Shown here piece by piece: positions 45,901 through 56,800 of a stretch of 64,000 nucleotides of DNA. The notes beneath the pieces are model-generated. The model made no database searches. It saw only the letters and a program-made list of their open reading frames with translations, and had not been told where the DNA came from. Position 1 is the first letter of the stretch; each line of letters opens with the position of its first letter. The DNA lies in assembly GCA_035235625.1 (NCBI GenBank), contig CP141145.1, positions 9,114,001-9,178,000 on the forward strand, written 5' to 3'. Origin of the DNA: Saururus chinensis. Lineage: Eukaryota; Streptophyta; Magnoliopsida; Piperales; Saururaceae. A program made the translations under genes and the position numbers.

Positions 45901-48480
45901 TTCTTCCATAACTTATAGGATTTCATTCGCTGTAATACATTTAGAACAAAGCACCAAAGCTCGTCATTAAAATTTATTAAATTATTTTAAATAAATACAT
46001 ACTTTATTGCTATGTTTAAAGAAAAAAAATAAAAATCACTAAACAATGAACTGATCGGACATTTTGGTCTAATTATATCATTATAATCGATTAAAACCGA
46101 AGTTTGTTAAGAATGTGTACAAATAGTTATATTATTCAATGTTTAAAGATACATCATATTCACTTGTTCAATTTGTATTAACTAATTAAATGGATAATGT
46201 GGTACCATAATTTGACTGTTCTTCCTTAACATATGATTCCATTCGCTTAACAAGATTTAGTACAAAGCATCAAAGCTTGTCACGAATGTGCATTTAATTT
46301 TAAAAATATATATGTACTCATTTGTTATGTTTGTAAAAATGAATCAAACACACTAAACAATGAACAAATCAGACCAATTTTGGTTAAGGTATAACCTTTT
46401 ATTCAATTAAAACTGAAGTTTGTTAAGATTGTGTACAAATTGTTATATCTTTTAAAGTTTAATGCAACCTCTCATTCATTTGTTAGAATCGTTACAACGA
46501 ATCAAATAGATAAAGTGCTACCACAATTTGACTATTCTTCCTTAATTTATATGATATCATTCACTTAACTAGATTTAGAGCAAACCACCAAAGCTTGCCA
46601 CGAATGTGTATTTAATTAATTTAAATAAATACATACTCATTTGTTAGGTTTGTAAGAATTAATAGAACACACTAAGCGAGGATCCATTGGACCACTTTCG
46701 GTCATGGTATTTCCTTCAAATCGATTAAAACCAAAGTTTGTGATGAATGTGCACAAATCATTATATCAATTACAGTTTACATAGACCTCCGATTCATTTG
46801 TAGCATTAATAATAACAATTCAAAATGACAATGTTATACCATAATTTGACCATTTTTCCTTAACTTATATGATTTAATTCGCTTAACTAAATTTATAACA
46901 AAGTACCAAAGATTGTCACAAATGTGTAATTAATTGTTTTAAATTAATACGTACTCATTTGCTAGGTTTGTGATAATGAACCAAACACACTAAATGATGA
47001 TGCTACTGGACCACTTTTAGTAAAGATATATTCTTTTAATCGATTAAAACTGAAGTTCGTTAAGAATGTGCTCAAATCTTTATATTATTTAATGTTTAAA
47101 GATACCTCTTATTCACTTGTTAAGTTTGTAATAACTAATTAAATAGACAAAGTGATACCATAACTAGGTTGTTCTACCTTATCATATGATTTCATTCACT
47201 TAAATAGATTTAGAATAAAGCACGAAAGCTCATCACAAAAGTGTGCATTTAATTTTAGAAATAAATATCTACTCATTTGCTAAGTTTGTAAGAATGAATC
47301 AAATACAATAAATGACGAAATAATTTGGACCACTTTTGGTCATGTTATATCATTTAAAGATTAAATACGTACTTAATTGTTATGATCCTATTAAGGAATC
47401 AAATGCATTAAACTATGAACCAATTGGACAACTTTTAAATAAATTATATCCTTGTAATCGATTAAAATCGAAGTAAGTTAAGAATGTGTACAAATTATTA
47501 TATCATTTAAAGTTTAAAGAGACCTCCCATTAATTTTTTATGTTTGTACTAATAAATCAAATGGACAAAGTGATACCACAATTTTACCATTCTTCCTTAA
47601 CTTATATTACTTCATTCGCTTAACTCGATTTAGAACAAATAATAAAAGCTCGTCACAAAGGTGTATTTAATTATTTTAAATAAATATGTACTTATTTACT
47701 AAGTTTGTAAGAAAAAATGAAACATACTAAATGCTGAACCAATCAGACCACTATTGGTCTAATTATATCATTTTAATATATTAAAACCAAAGTTCGTTAA
47801 GAACGTGCACAAATCTTTATTTCATTTAATGCTTAAACATACCTCCAATTCACTTGTTAAGTTATTAATAACTAATTTGATGGACAAAGAGATACCATAA
47901 TTTGAGCATTCTTCGTTAACATATGATTTTATTCGATTAGACTAGATTTAGATAAAAGCACCTAAGCTCGTGACAAAGGTGTATTTAATTATTTAAAATA
48001 AATATGTATTCATTTGGAAAAGCATATGAATGAACGAAATGCACTAAACGATTTACTCATCAGACCACTTTTTGTGAAGTTATATCGTTTTAATCGATTA
48101 AAAGCTAAGTTTGCTAAGAATGGGCACCAATCATTATGTTGTTTAAACTTTAAAGGGACCTCCTATTCATTTGTTACGTTCATAATAATAACAAATGAAA
48201 TGGACAAAGTGATATTACAATTTAATCGATCTTCCTTAACCTATAAGATTTGAATTGCTTAACATGATTTAGACCAAAGCACCAATGGTTTTATATCATT
48301 TAAACCTTACATAGGACTCCTAATTATTTGTTACGTTTGTAATAACGAATTAAATGGACAAAGTGATACCTCAATTTAACTGTTTTTCCTTAACTTATAT
48401 GATTTAATTCCCATAAATATATTTAGAACAAATCACCAAAGCTCACCATGAATGTGTATTTAATTGTTTTAAATAAATAA

Positions 48481-48484
<4 letters not shown>

Positions 48485-48512
<28 letters not shown>
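48485..48512. repeat. (TA)n microsatellite inside a satellite monomer
   Basis: About 14 TA units replace the usual AAATACATAC box of the monomer. It probably arose by slippage from the AAATAAATAAATATATAT context. Confidence 0.95.
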
Positions 48513-48516
<4 letters not shown>

Positions 48517-48632
48517 TTACTAAGTACGTAAGAATGAATATTGGTTACTAAATGGCAAACCAATTAGACCACTTTTGGAGAAGATATCCTTTCAACCGAT
48601 TTAAACTGAAGTTCATTAAGAATTTACATAAA

Positions 48633-48637
48633 TCATT
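48633..48637. repeat. TSD TCATT of the two-LTR element (left)
   Basis: TCATT before TGTCACGACC, repeated exactly at 53811-53815. The satellite box AAATCATTATATCATTTAAA is rebuilt when one copy and the element are removed. Confidence 0.95.
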
Positions 48638-49829
48638 TGTCACGACCCGTATTTTTAAAAGCCTTTTCAAAATAGCATGAACGGTAGTCACAAGAAAAAA
48701 TAATTTTTTCTTAAATACAAAACAAACTAGTCGATTAAATATCCAGGTCATGATAACTGGGGTTCACAAATACGGATATTAAATCATATGATATTATTAT
48801 GCGTCTCAAATCATATGGGCTGATTTTTAACCAATGAAGACCATCACAATGCACAAACAATGGACACTGTTCAGGAAACAATGCACTAATTGTTACCTGA
48901 AAATACCAACTCTGGCTCAAAGGAGTAAATGTGTGCTAATAAGAATCCTAACATCTCTAGAGATCCACTTGGATCAGCCATGGGTCTATAGACATAGGTA
49001 CTGGCTTTGCTCATGGACACAGTGGCCGGAGGTAGATGAACCTTCCTTGATGCTCAAAAACCTGTGTTCACGAGAATGCTCAAAGAGCTAGGAGCCAAAG
49101 TCCCAATAGTGCTGAGGCCACATAGGCATAAATATCCGCCATGGCTCTTACCATGAGCTTAATCTTTGACTAAGCATGTGATATGATGCAGCCATGTGAG
49201 GCAAATGTACCAAAGACTAATCACGGCATATCATGCAAGAAACAAACTTACACAATCAGCAAGATAACATGTTGATTTTAGACCGAGACATGTAAGCCTA
49301 TGAACAAGACTATGAATAAGAAGTGATTCTCAGATGAACTGATCAAATCCACACAACCATGAATTTGATTGAGGTTGAAACAAACTAATCAAATCAGCAA
49401 ACTAACATAACAAATGAGGCTAAAGTAACTTGCAACATTTATCATGATAACAAATCAAATCAAGGCTGAATGACTAACAATATTAAGCAAGGTAACAAAT
49501 GAAATCAAGGCTGAAATGACTAACATTAATTAGCATTATAATAACTCACACTAATGTTGACACCTCCATCAACATTCAGTATGGTAATACATCAAGGTGA
49601 GGCTAGCACAACCACCAACATTTAACATAATAATGACTAAAGGTGAGGCTGATATAACCATAAACATTCACCAAGACATAAATCAAAATAAAGCTGAGAT
49701 AGAATGATTAAATTCAGCAAGACTTGAATCTGGTTGATGGCTGAGAAAAAATGATTTAATTCAACAAGACATGAATCATATTGATAGTTGAAATAGGATG
49801 GTCTAATTCAACAGATTAATAGCACTAAT

Positions 49830-50640
49830 TAAGGCAAAAACCCATTGTGGAAATCAGCTATATAGTAGTACGATTCAATGCTAAAGAAAATTGATGAAAT
49901 TAGTAATAATACCATAAACTAGGGCTGCAAATCAATGATTAAATCTGCAAGAGTATAGCATAAACTATGGCTGAGAATTCATAAATAAAATCCACTAGAG
50001 TATAGCATAAACTAGGGCTGGGAATCATGAATTAAATCAGCAAGGAATCATGGATCAAATCAGTGAGGAATCATGGATTAAATCAGCGAGGAATCATGGA
50101 TTAAATCAGTAAAAGTATGGCACTAAAAAAAGCTAAAACTTTCAATCAAATCTAGCATGGTAATGGCACGAATTTGCGGCTAAAACCTATAATTACAATC
50201 AGCAGAGTTCATGCACAATTCATGAATAAAACCTATAATTATATTCAGAAAAGTTCATACACAAATCATGGTCAAAGTTTGATCAAAAGTCAGCAAAGTA
50301 TGAGTAGAAATTAGGGCAAATGTTTATGGTCAAAATCTGCAAAGTATGAGTACGAATCAGGGCAAAAACCCATACTTGAAATCAGCAAGGTTCATGGACA
50401 AATCAGGGCCAAAACTTACAATTACACTCAGCAAAGTTGATGCATGAATTAGGGCAAAAACCAAGAATTAAACTCAGCAAAGTTCATGCATGAATCAGGG
50501 CTAAAACAAACGATTAAACTCAGAAAAGTTTACGCATGAATTAGGGCTAAAACCAATGATTAAACTCAGCAAAGTTTATGCATGAATCAGGGCTAAAACC
50601 AATGATTAAACTCAGAAACGTTTATGCATCAATAAGGGAA
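49830..50640 (-). repeat. 46-bp minisatellite in the 3' LTR
   Basis: Units with CAGCAAAGTTCATGCATGAA and CAGGGCTAAAACCAA every 46 bp (clearest at 50380-50630). Shorter GAATCATGGATTAAATCAGC units lie at 50035-50110. It resembles the family A version (CAGCAAAGTTCATG) more than the GGCC version of the other B copies. Confidence 0.8.
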
Positions 50641-50749
50641 AATATATGAATTCAAAACCATTCCATTAAGGTTGACCTATGGCTGAAACACAACATCCAA
50701 ATCAGCATGATTATGGGTGTAAAACGATGCACCTACCTCTACCAATTCA

Positions 50750-51010
50750 CCCCCAATGCTCCAAGACCCAATACTGTCTCAACTATCTTGCAAACCAATC
50801 TGCCCCTCACTGAAAACTGCATCAAGCCTCATATCATTGCTGAGGATGGTTCTCCACTTGGTTGAGTGCACTCTCAACAGCTCCTCCAAGTAATCAACGA
50901 AGTGTTTGCTGCCCAACAGTCCTCCAGAATTGTGGCCAAAGCTCCCAATCCGACCCTTGCAGATTTTTAAGTTTTGAATGCTTGAATCACCTCCTCTCAA
51001 CCAGCCATGA
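50750..51010 (-). other. Segment private to one family B LTR, possible captured sequence
   Basis: The other B LTRs have a pyrimidine-rich leader at this place. Here a GC-richer text of about 260 bp is found instead, with a 73-codon minus-strand frame (50779-51000) containing EELLRVHSTKW. I do not recognise a family. It could be a captured host exon or a divergent leader. A TATA-like TATATATAAAGGG follows on the minus strand at about 51015-51028. Confidence 0.4.
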
Positions 51011-51014
51011 CACT

Positions 51015-51028
51015 CCCTTTATATATAG
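51015..51028 (-). promoter_or_regulatory. TATA box, family B LTR (minus strand)
   Basis: Minus strand reads CTATATATAAAGGG, upstream of the unusual leader segment and downstream of the U3 repeats. It is the best TATA candidate in this LTR. Confidence 0.45.
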
Positions 51029-51651
51029 GATTGGTCGGGAAACCTAGTACCACTAGGACTCGCCCAACCTTAGTTACAAATTCGGAATCCCAATCCCTGC
51101 CCCATTACAAATAGGAAACCAGCCCACATACATGCTCAAAAGAGTCCTAACCCAACTAGAAGTGTAGCTGATCCCTCCTTCAAGTTTCCCACCTCTCATA
51201 GCACTCCTCGGACTCCTACTCTGGCTAGAAGTCCTCTACTAACATGCCATCCCTTCTCAGCAAAGTTCTCGATGCATCCTCTTCTTGCTTGGAGTCCTTG
51301 TCCCATAAGGACTCTCTCCCTCTTTTAATGTCTAGTTCTTTTAGGACTTCTAATTCCTGGTTCATTTAGTACTTCCAACTCCTAGTTCATTTAGGACTTT
51401 CATCTACTTCGGGTAAATGGGCCCTGCGCAATATGTTCAACTTTGAACGGTCGTATCCCCCTCATCCGAACACCAATTTGCACATTCTTGGTGGCATTTC
51501 AAAGATCTTTCTGTCTACTTTCCATCTATATAGGTTCCATCCACTAATACGAACTGATAGTCAAGTTATTATCACAACAAGTTTAAGGGGTCTAATAACC
51601 TAAATTTCACGTGGTCGACTTCGGGAATTTAGAAAAATCCCGAACGTTACA

Positions 51652-51664
51652 TTCTTCCCCCCTT
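51652..51664 (-). other. Polypurine tract
   Basis: Minus strand reads TTAAGGGGGGAAGAA directly before the 3' LTR start TGTAACG. This is the expected position for the plus-strand primer in reverse transcription and confirms minus orientation. Confidence 0.85.
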
Positions 51665-52103
51665 AAAAAGTAATTGCGTCCCCACAATTCTTGCGTCCCC
51701 ACAAGTTTGCTCTTGAAGGGCACACTGGCCCCTTCTAGGGTTTCATATTAATCCCACTCAAGCATCAGCTTCCGCTGTGCACTAAAGTTAAAAGAATCAC
51801 CACTAGGCAACATAACTCGGAGTGTGCACATAAAAGTACGTCTATGTCGACTCTAGAACTCACATCCCATACCATGAGTATTCATGATGCCACTAAAGTT
51901 AATTGAACTAAGCACTAGTGCAACGAACCATGGAGCTATCCATCGACATAATGTGTCCTAGACCACAAGTGTCTAACAGTTTCTCCTCAGCCATCCTACA
52001 TATCTTCTACCATGAACACCTAGGGGTGCTTCATACCCAAAACCCATCCGCCTCAACTAGATCATAAATTTTTAGATAGCTTCAGAATTCCAGTTAGATA
52101 AAT
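51665..52103 (-). other. Short internal region without coding capacity
   Basis: About 440 bp between PPT and PBS. Frames are short, and no gag CCHC box, protease, RT or integrase motif is seen. Together with the PBS and PPT it holds only what is needed for priming and perhaps packaging. Confidence 0.75.
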
Positions 52104-52116
52104 GACTCCGATACCA
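52104..52116 (-). other. Primer binding site, initiator tRNA-Met type
   Basis: Minus strand reads TGGTATCGGAGTC two bases after the 5' LTR end TGACA. It matches the plant tRNA-iMet complement TGGTATCAGAGCC at 11 of 13 positions. Both differences are transitions. Confidence 0.85.
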
Positions 52117-52118
52117 AT

Positions 52119-53810
52119 TGTCATGACCCGGATTTTTAAAAGCCTTTTAAAAATAACATGAACGGTAGTCACAAGAAAAAAAAATTTCTTCTTAAATACA
52201 AAACAAACCATTCAATTAAATATCCAGGTCATGATAACTGGGGTTCACAAATATGGATATCAAATCATATGATATTATTATGCGTTTCAAAATTCAATAA
52301 GAACAGCTCATCCATCTAAGTACCAGTTCTTCAACCATTTGAATATAAATAACAAGTAGACTCTCACACTAATGATACACTATATACCGTAGATGCAGAA
52401 ACGAAGAACTTCATCTTATGCTTGCATGTCCTGGTCTTGTCACCGCCTAGAGAATCTGCAACCAACCAAATCAAATAACCACAACAACAATAATGGAACC
52501 TCTCAGCCTTTAAGGAAAGAGCTTTCAAATGACAAAATGTTTTATTAATATTTTTCGGATCGGGCCAACATGACCCAGTGTTAGTTGCCTACATACTCAT
52601 CAGGCAACATCTACAATGTTTCCAACAAGATCGGATCCAGACGTAGTTCTGCCTAAAACTACATGATACTAAGAAGCATAGCATCACATATGCAATGCAT
52701 ATGTATTTTAAAGCAACCTACATTTTATGCAAGTCCTTTAATCGTTCCACTTGTCTAATTAACAAGTAATATCATACAATATTATTAATTATCTCACAAC
52801 CCTTGTTTAATAATTAATACTAACAAATCTCTATTCACTCAGAGACAACTCGCCAATCGAGAAATCACCAGACAGAGGACTCCAACATGCATAACATCAA
52901 TATACAGTGACACATCTAAAGTAATATACAGAGCACTGAATATAACATAGCTCAGAAACATGGGCTTATCTTTAACCAATGAAGTCTATCACAATGCACA
53001 AAATAATGGACACTGTTCAGGAAACAATGCACTAATTCTTACCAGAAAATACCGACTCCCACTCAAAGGAGTAACGTGTGCTAACAGGAATCCTAACATC
53101 TCTAGAGGTCCACTTAGATAAGCCATGGGTCTAGAGACGTAGGTACTAGCTGTGCTCATGGACACACTACCAGGAGGTAGATGAGCCTTCCATGATGCTC
53201 GAAAACCTGAGTTTGTGCAAATGCTCAAAGAGCTGGGAGCGAAAGTCCCGAAAGTGCTGAGGCCACATATGCCTAAATATCCGCCATGGCTATTACTGTG
53301 AGCTTAAACTTTGACTCAGAGTGTGATATGATGCAGCCACATGAGGCAATGGTATTAAAGACTAATCACAATATATCATGCAAGCAACAAACTTACGACT
53401 TTGCATGCCATCTTGTCTCAGCAAAGTTTTGGCTGCGTCCTCTTCTTGCTTGTAGTCCTTGTACTGATAGGACTCTCTCCCTCTTTCAATTCCTAGTTCA
53501 TTTATGACTTCCAATTCCTAGTTCATTTATGACTTCAAAATCTTAGTTCATTTAGTACTTTCATCTACTTAGGGTAAATGGGCCCTGCGCGATATGTTCA
53601 ACTTTGAACGGTCGTATCTCCCTCATCCGAACACCAATTCGCGCATTCTTAGTGGCATTTCGAAGCTTTGTCTGTCTACTTTCTACCTATAAGTTCTAGC
53701 TACTAATCCAAACTGATAGTCAAGTTATTATCATGAGATGTTCAAGGGGTCTAATACCCTAATTTTCATGTGGTCGAGTTCCGGAATTTAGAAAAATCCC
53801 AAAAGTTACA
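52119..53810 (-). repeat. 5' LTR of the two-LTR element, internally deleted
   Basis: 1692 bp from TGTCATGACCCGG to AAAAGTTACA. It has the terminus-proximal part missing in its partner but jumps at about 53393 from CAAACTTAC to a CATGCCATC text that lies about 2 kb further on in the partner. The 46-bp repeats and leader are therefore lost. Confidence 0.9.
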
Positions 53811-56800
53811 TCATTATATCATTTAAAGTTTAAAAAAACCTCTCATTTATCTGTTACGTTTATAACAATAAATCAAATTGACAAATTGATACCACAATTT
53901 GACCAATCTTCCTTCACTTATATGATTTTATTCGCTTAACTAGATTAAGAACAAAGCACCAAAGCTAGCCACAAATGTGTATTTATTTAATTTAAATAAA
54001 TACATACTCATTTGTTAGGTTTGTAAGAATTAATAGAACACACAAAGCGATGAACCATCAGACCGCTTTTAGTCATGGTATTTCCTTTTATTCGATTAAA
54101 ACTGACGCATATGAAGAATGTGCACAAATCATTATATCGTTAAAAGTATACATAGACCTCCCATTCATTTGTTACGTTCATAATATCAATTCAAATGGAC
54201 AATGTTATACCATAATTTTACCATTCTTCTTTAACTTATATGATTTAATTCGTTTAATTAGATTTAGAACAAAGTACCGAAGCTCATCACAACTATGTAA
54301 TTAATTGTTTTAAATTATTACATATTCATTTGCTAGGTTTGTGAGAAAGAACCAAACACACTAAATGACGATGTTACTGGACTACTTTTAGTTAAGTTAT
54401 ATTCTTTTAATCGATTAAAACCAAAGTTTGTTAAGAATATGCACAAATTATTATATTATTTAAAGTTTAAATAGAGCTCCAATTCATTTGTTATGTTTGC
54501 AATAACAAATCAAATGGATAAAGTGGGACCACAATTTGACCGTTCTTCCTTACCCTATATGATTTCATTTATTTAACTAGAATTAGAACAAAACAGCAAA
54601 TGTGATCACCAATTTGTATTTAATTATTTTAAATAAACACATACTTATTTACTATGTTTGTAAGTAAAAATGAAATTCACTAAACAATGAACCAATTGAA
54701 CCACTTTTGATCTAATTATATCATTTTAATCGATTACAACGGAAGTTCGTTAAGAACGTGCACATACCATTATATCATTTAATGTTTAAACATACCTCCT
54801 ACTCATATGTTAAGTTCGTAATGGCTAACAAATGCACAAAGTGATACCATAAATTGACCATTCTTCCTTAACATATGATTTCATTCGTTTAAATAGATTT
54901 AGAACAAAGCACTAGAGCTCGTCATGAAGGTGTATTTAATTGTTTTAAAAAAATATGTACTCATTTGCTATGTTCATAACAATGAACCAAATGATATACA
55001 TGATTAACCAATCACACCACTTTTGGTGAAGTTATATCAAATGGATCAAGTGATACCATTTATTTGTTACATTCGTAATAACGAATCAAATGGATAAAGT
55101 GATACCACAATTTGACCATTGGTCCTTAACTTATATGATTTCGCTCATCAAAAAGGGGTATTTAATTGTGATAAATAAATACATACTTATTTTTTAAGTT
55201 TGCAAGAATAAATAAAATGCACAAAACGATGAACTAATCAGACCACTTTTAGTTAAGTTATATCCTTTTAATATTTCAAAACCGCAGTTCATGATGAATG
55301 TGCACAAATTTTTATATCATTTAGGGTTTATATAGACCACCCAATCATTTATTATATTTTTAATAACAAATCAAATGGACTAAGTGATACCACAATTTGA
55401 CTATGCTCCCTTAACTTATATGATTTAATTCGCTTAACTAGAATTCTAACAAAGCACCAAAGGTTGTGACAAATGTGTATTTAATTTTTTAAATAAAAAT
55501 GTACTCATTTGCTACATTTGTAAGAATGAATCAAATGTACTAAAGGACTAACCAATCGGACCGCTTTTGGTTAAGTTATATCTATTCAATCAATTAAAAC
55601 CTAAGTTTGTTAAGAATGTGTACAAATCGTTATATCATCTAAATTTTAAAGAGGCCTCCCATTCATTTTTTACGTTCGTAATAATGAATCAATTTGACAA
55701 ATTAATACCACAATTTTATGGATCTTTTTTAACTTATATGATTTCATTCGCTTAATTAGATTAAGAACAAAGCACCAAAGCTAGTAACAAATTGTCATTT
55801 AATTATTTTAAATAAATACGTACTCATTTCCTTGGTTTTTAATAATAAATAGAATGCACTAAACGATGAACCATCGGACCGCTTTTGGTGATGTTATATC
55901 TTTTTAATTGATTAAAATCAATGTTCATGAAGAATGTGCACAAATCTTTATATCATTTAAAGTTTACATACATCCCATTTATTTGTTATGTTTATGATAA
56001 CGAATAAAATGGACAAAGTTATACCACAATTTTACCATTCTTCCTTAGTTTATATGATTTAATTTGCTTAACTAGGTTTAGAACAAAGCGCCAAAGCTCG
56101 TAACAAATGTATAATTAATGATTTTAAATTAATATGTACTTATTTGCTAGGTTCATTGGAATGAACCAAATGCACTAAACGATAAATCTATCGGACCACT
56201 TTTAGTCATGTTATATCCTTTTAATTAATTAAAATAAAAGTTCATTAAGAACATGTACAAATCGTTATGTCATTTAAAGTTTTAAAAGTCCTCCCATTGA
56301 TTTACGTTCGTAATAATGAATTAAATGGCCAAGGTGATACCACAATTTGACCATTGGTCCTTAACTTATATGATTTTATTTGCTTAAAAAGATTTAGAAC
56401 ATAGTAAAAGATGAACCAATCGAAAAACTTTTGGTCAAGTTATATGCTTTTAATCAATTAAAACTAAAGAAAGTTAAGAAAGTGCACTTATTGTCATATC
56501 GTTTAAGGTTTAAAGAGACCCCACATTTATTTGTTATGTTCATAATAACAAATCAAATTGAAAAATTGATACCAAAATTTGACTATTTTTCTTAAGCTTT
56601 TATAATTTCATTCGCTTAACTAGATTAGGAACAAAGTACCAAAGCTTGACACGAAGGTGTATTTAATTGTATTAAATAAATATGTATTAATTTTTTACAT
56701 TTGTAAGAATAAATAAAATTTATTAAATGATGAACTAATTGAACCACTTTTGGTTAAGTTATATGCTTTTAATCAATTAAAACCGAGGTAAGTTAAGAAT

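Larger units (their letters stand above)
44083..48637 (+). repeat. 320-bp satellite array, block 8, with six-monomer order
   Basis: About fourteen monomers. Variant GTGCATTTAATTTT occurs at about 44402, 45353, 46288 and 47245. Those at 44402 and 46288 share a further mark (TATAACC in place of TATATCC), as does the monomer near 60654. Those at 45353 and 47245 share ATGAATTC/ATAATTTGGACC-type text, as does 61600. The repeat interval of 1886-1892 bp equals six monomers. A foreign stretch of about 25-30 bp (AATACACCAGCAAAATTTGT) sits at about 45687. A (TA)n run is at 48485-48512. No gene is seen. Confidence 0.95.
48638..51651 (-). repeat. 3' LTR of the two-LTR element
   Basis: 3014 bp from TGTCACGACCCG to CCGAACGTTACA. 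It contains the GATCCACTT / GGTAGATGAACC block (48960-49050), the 46-bp minisatellite (49830-50640), an unusual segment (50750-51010), and U3 with TTAGGACTT repeats (51340-51400). It lacks the GAGAATCTGCAACC region present at 52450 in the other LTR. Confidence 0.9.
48638..53810 (-). mobile_element. Non-autonomous family B LTR retrotransposon with both LTRs, 5173 bp
   Basis: Minus-oriented element: 3' LTR at 48638-51651, internal region of only 467 bp at 51652-52118, and 5' LTR at 52119-53810. Both outer ends (TGTCACGACCC and AAAAGTTACA) and a perfect TCATT TSD are present. A PBS at 52104-52116 and a polypurine tract at 51652-51664 flank the internal region. There is no gag or pol. The two LTRs have different deletions: the left lacks about 670 bp (near 48808) and the right lacks about 1.99 kb (near 53395). 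Adding each missing part gives about 3.68 kb for both. If the internal region is ancestral rather than deleted, this is an LTR-dominated element that needs enzymes from elsewhere. Confidence 0.93.

Noticed and set aside
51652..52118. Possible truncated gag in the short internal region
   Set aside because: No CCHC motif or continuous frame was found on the element's strand.
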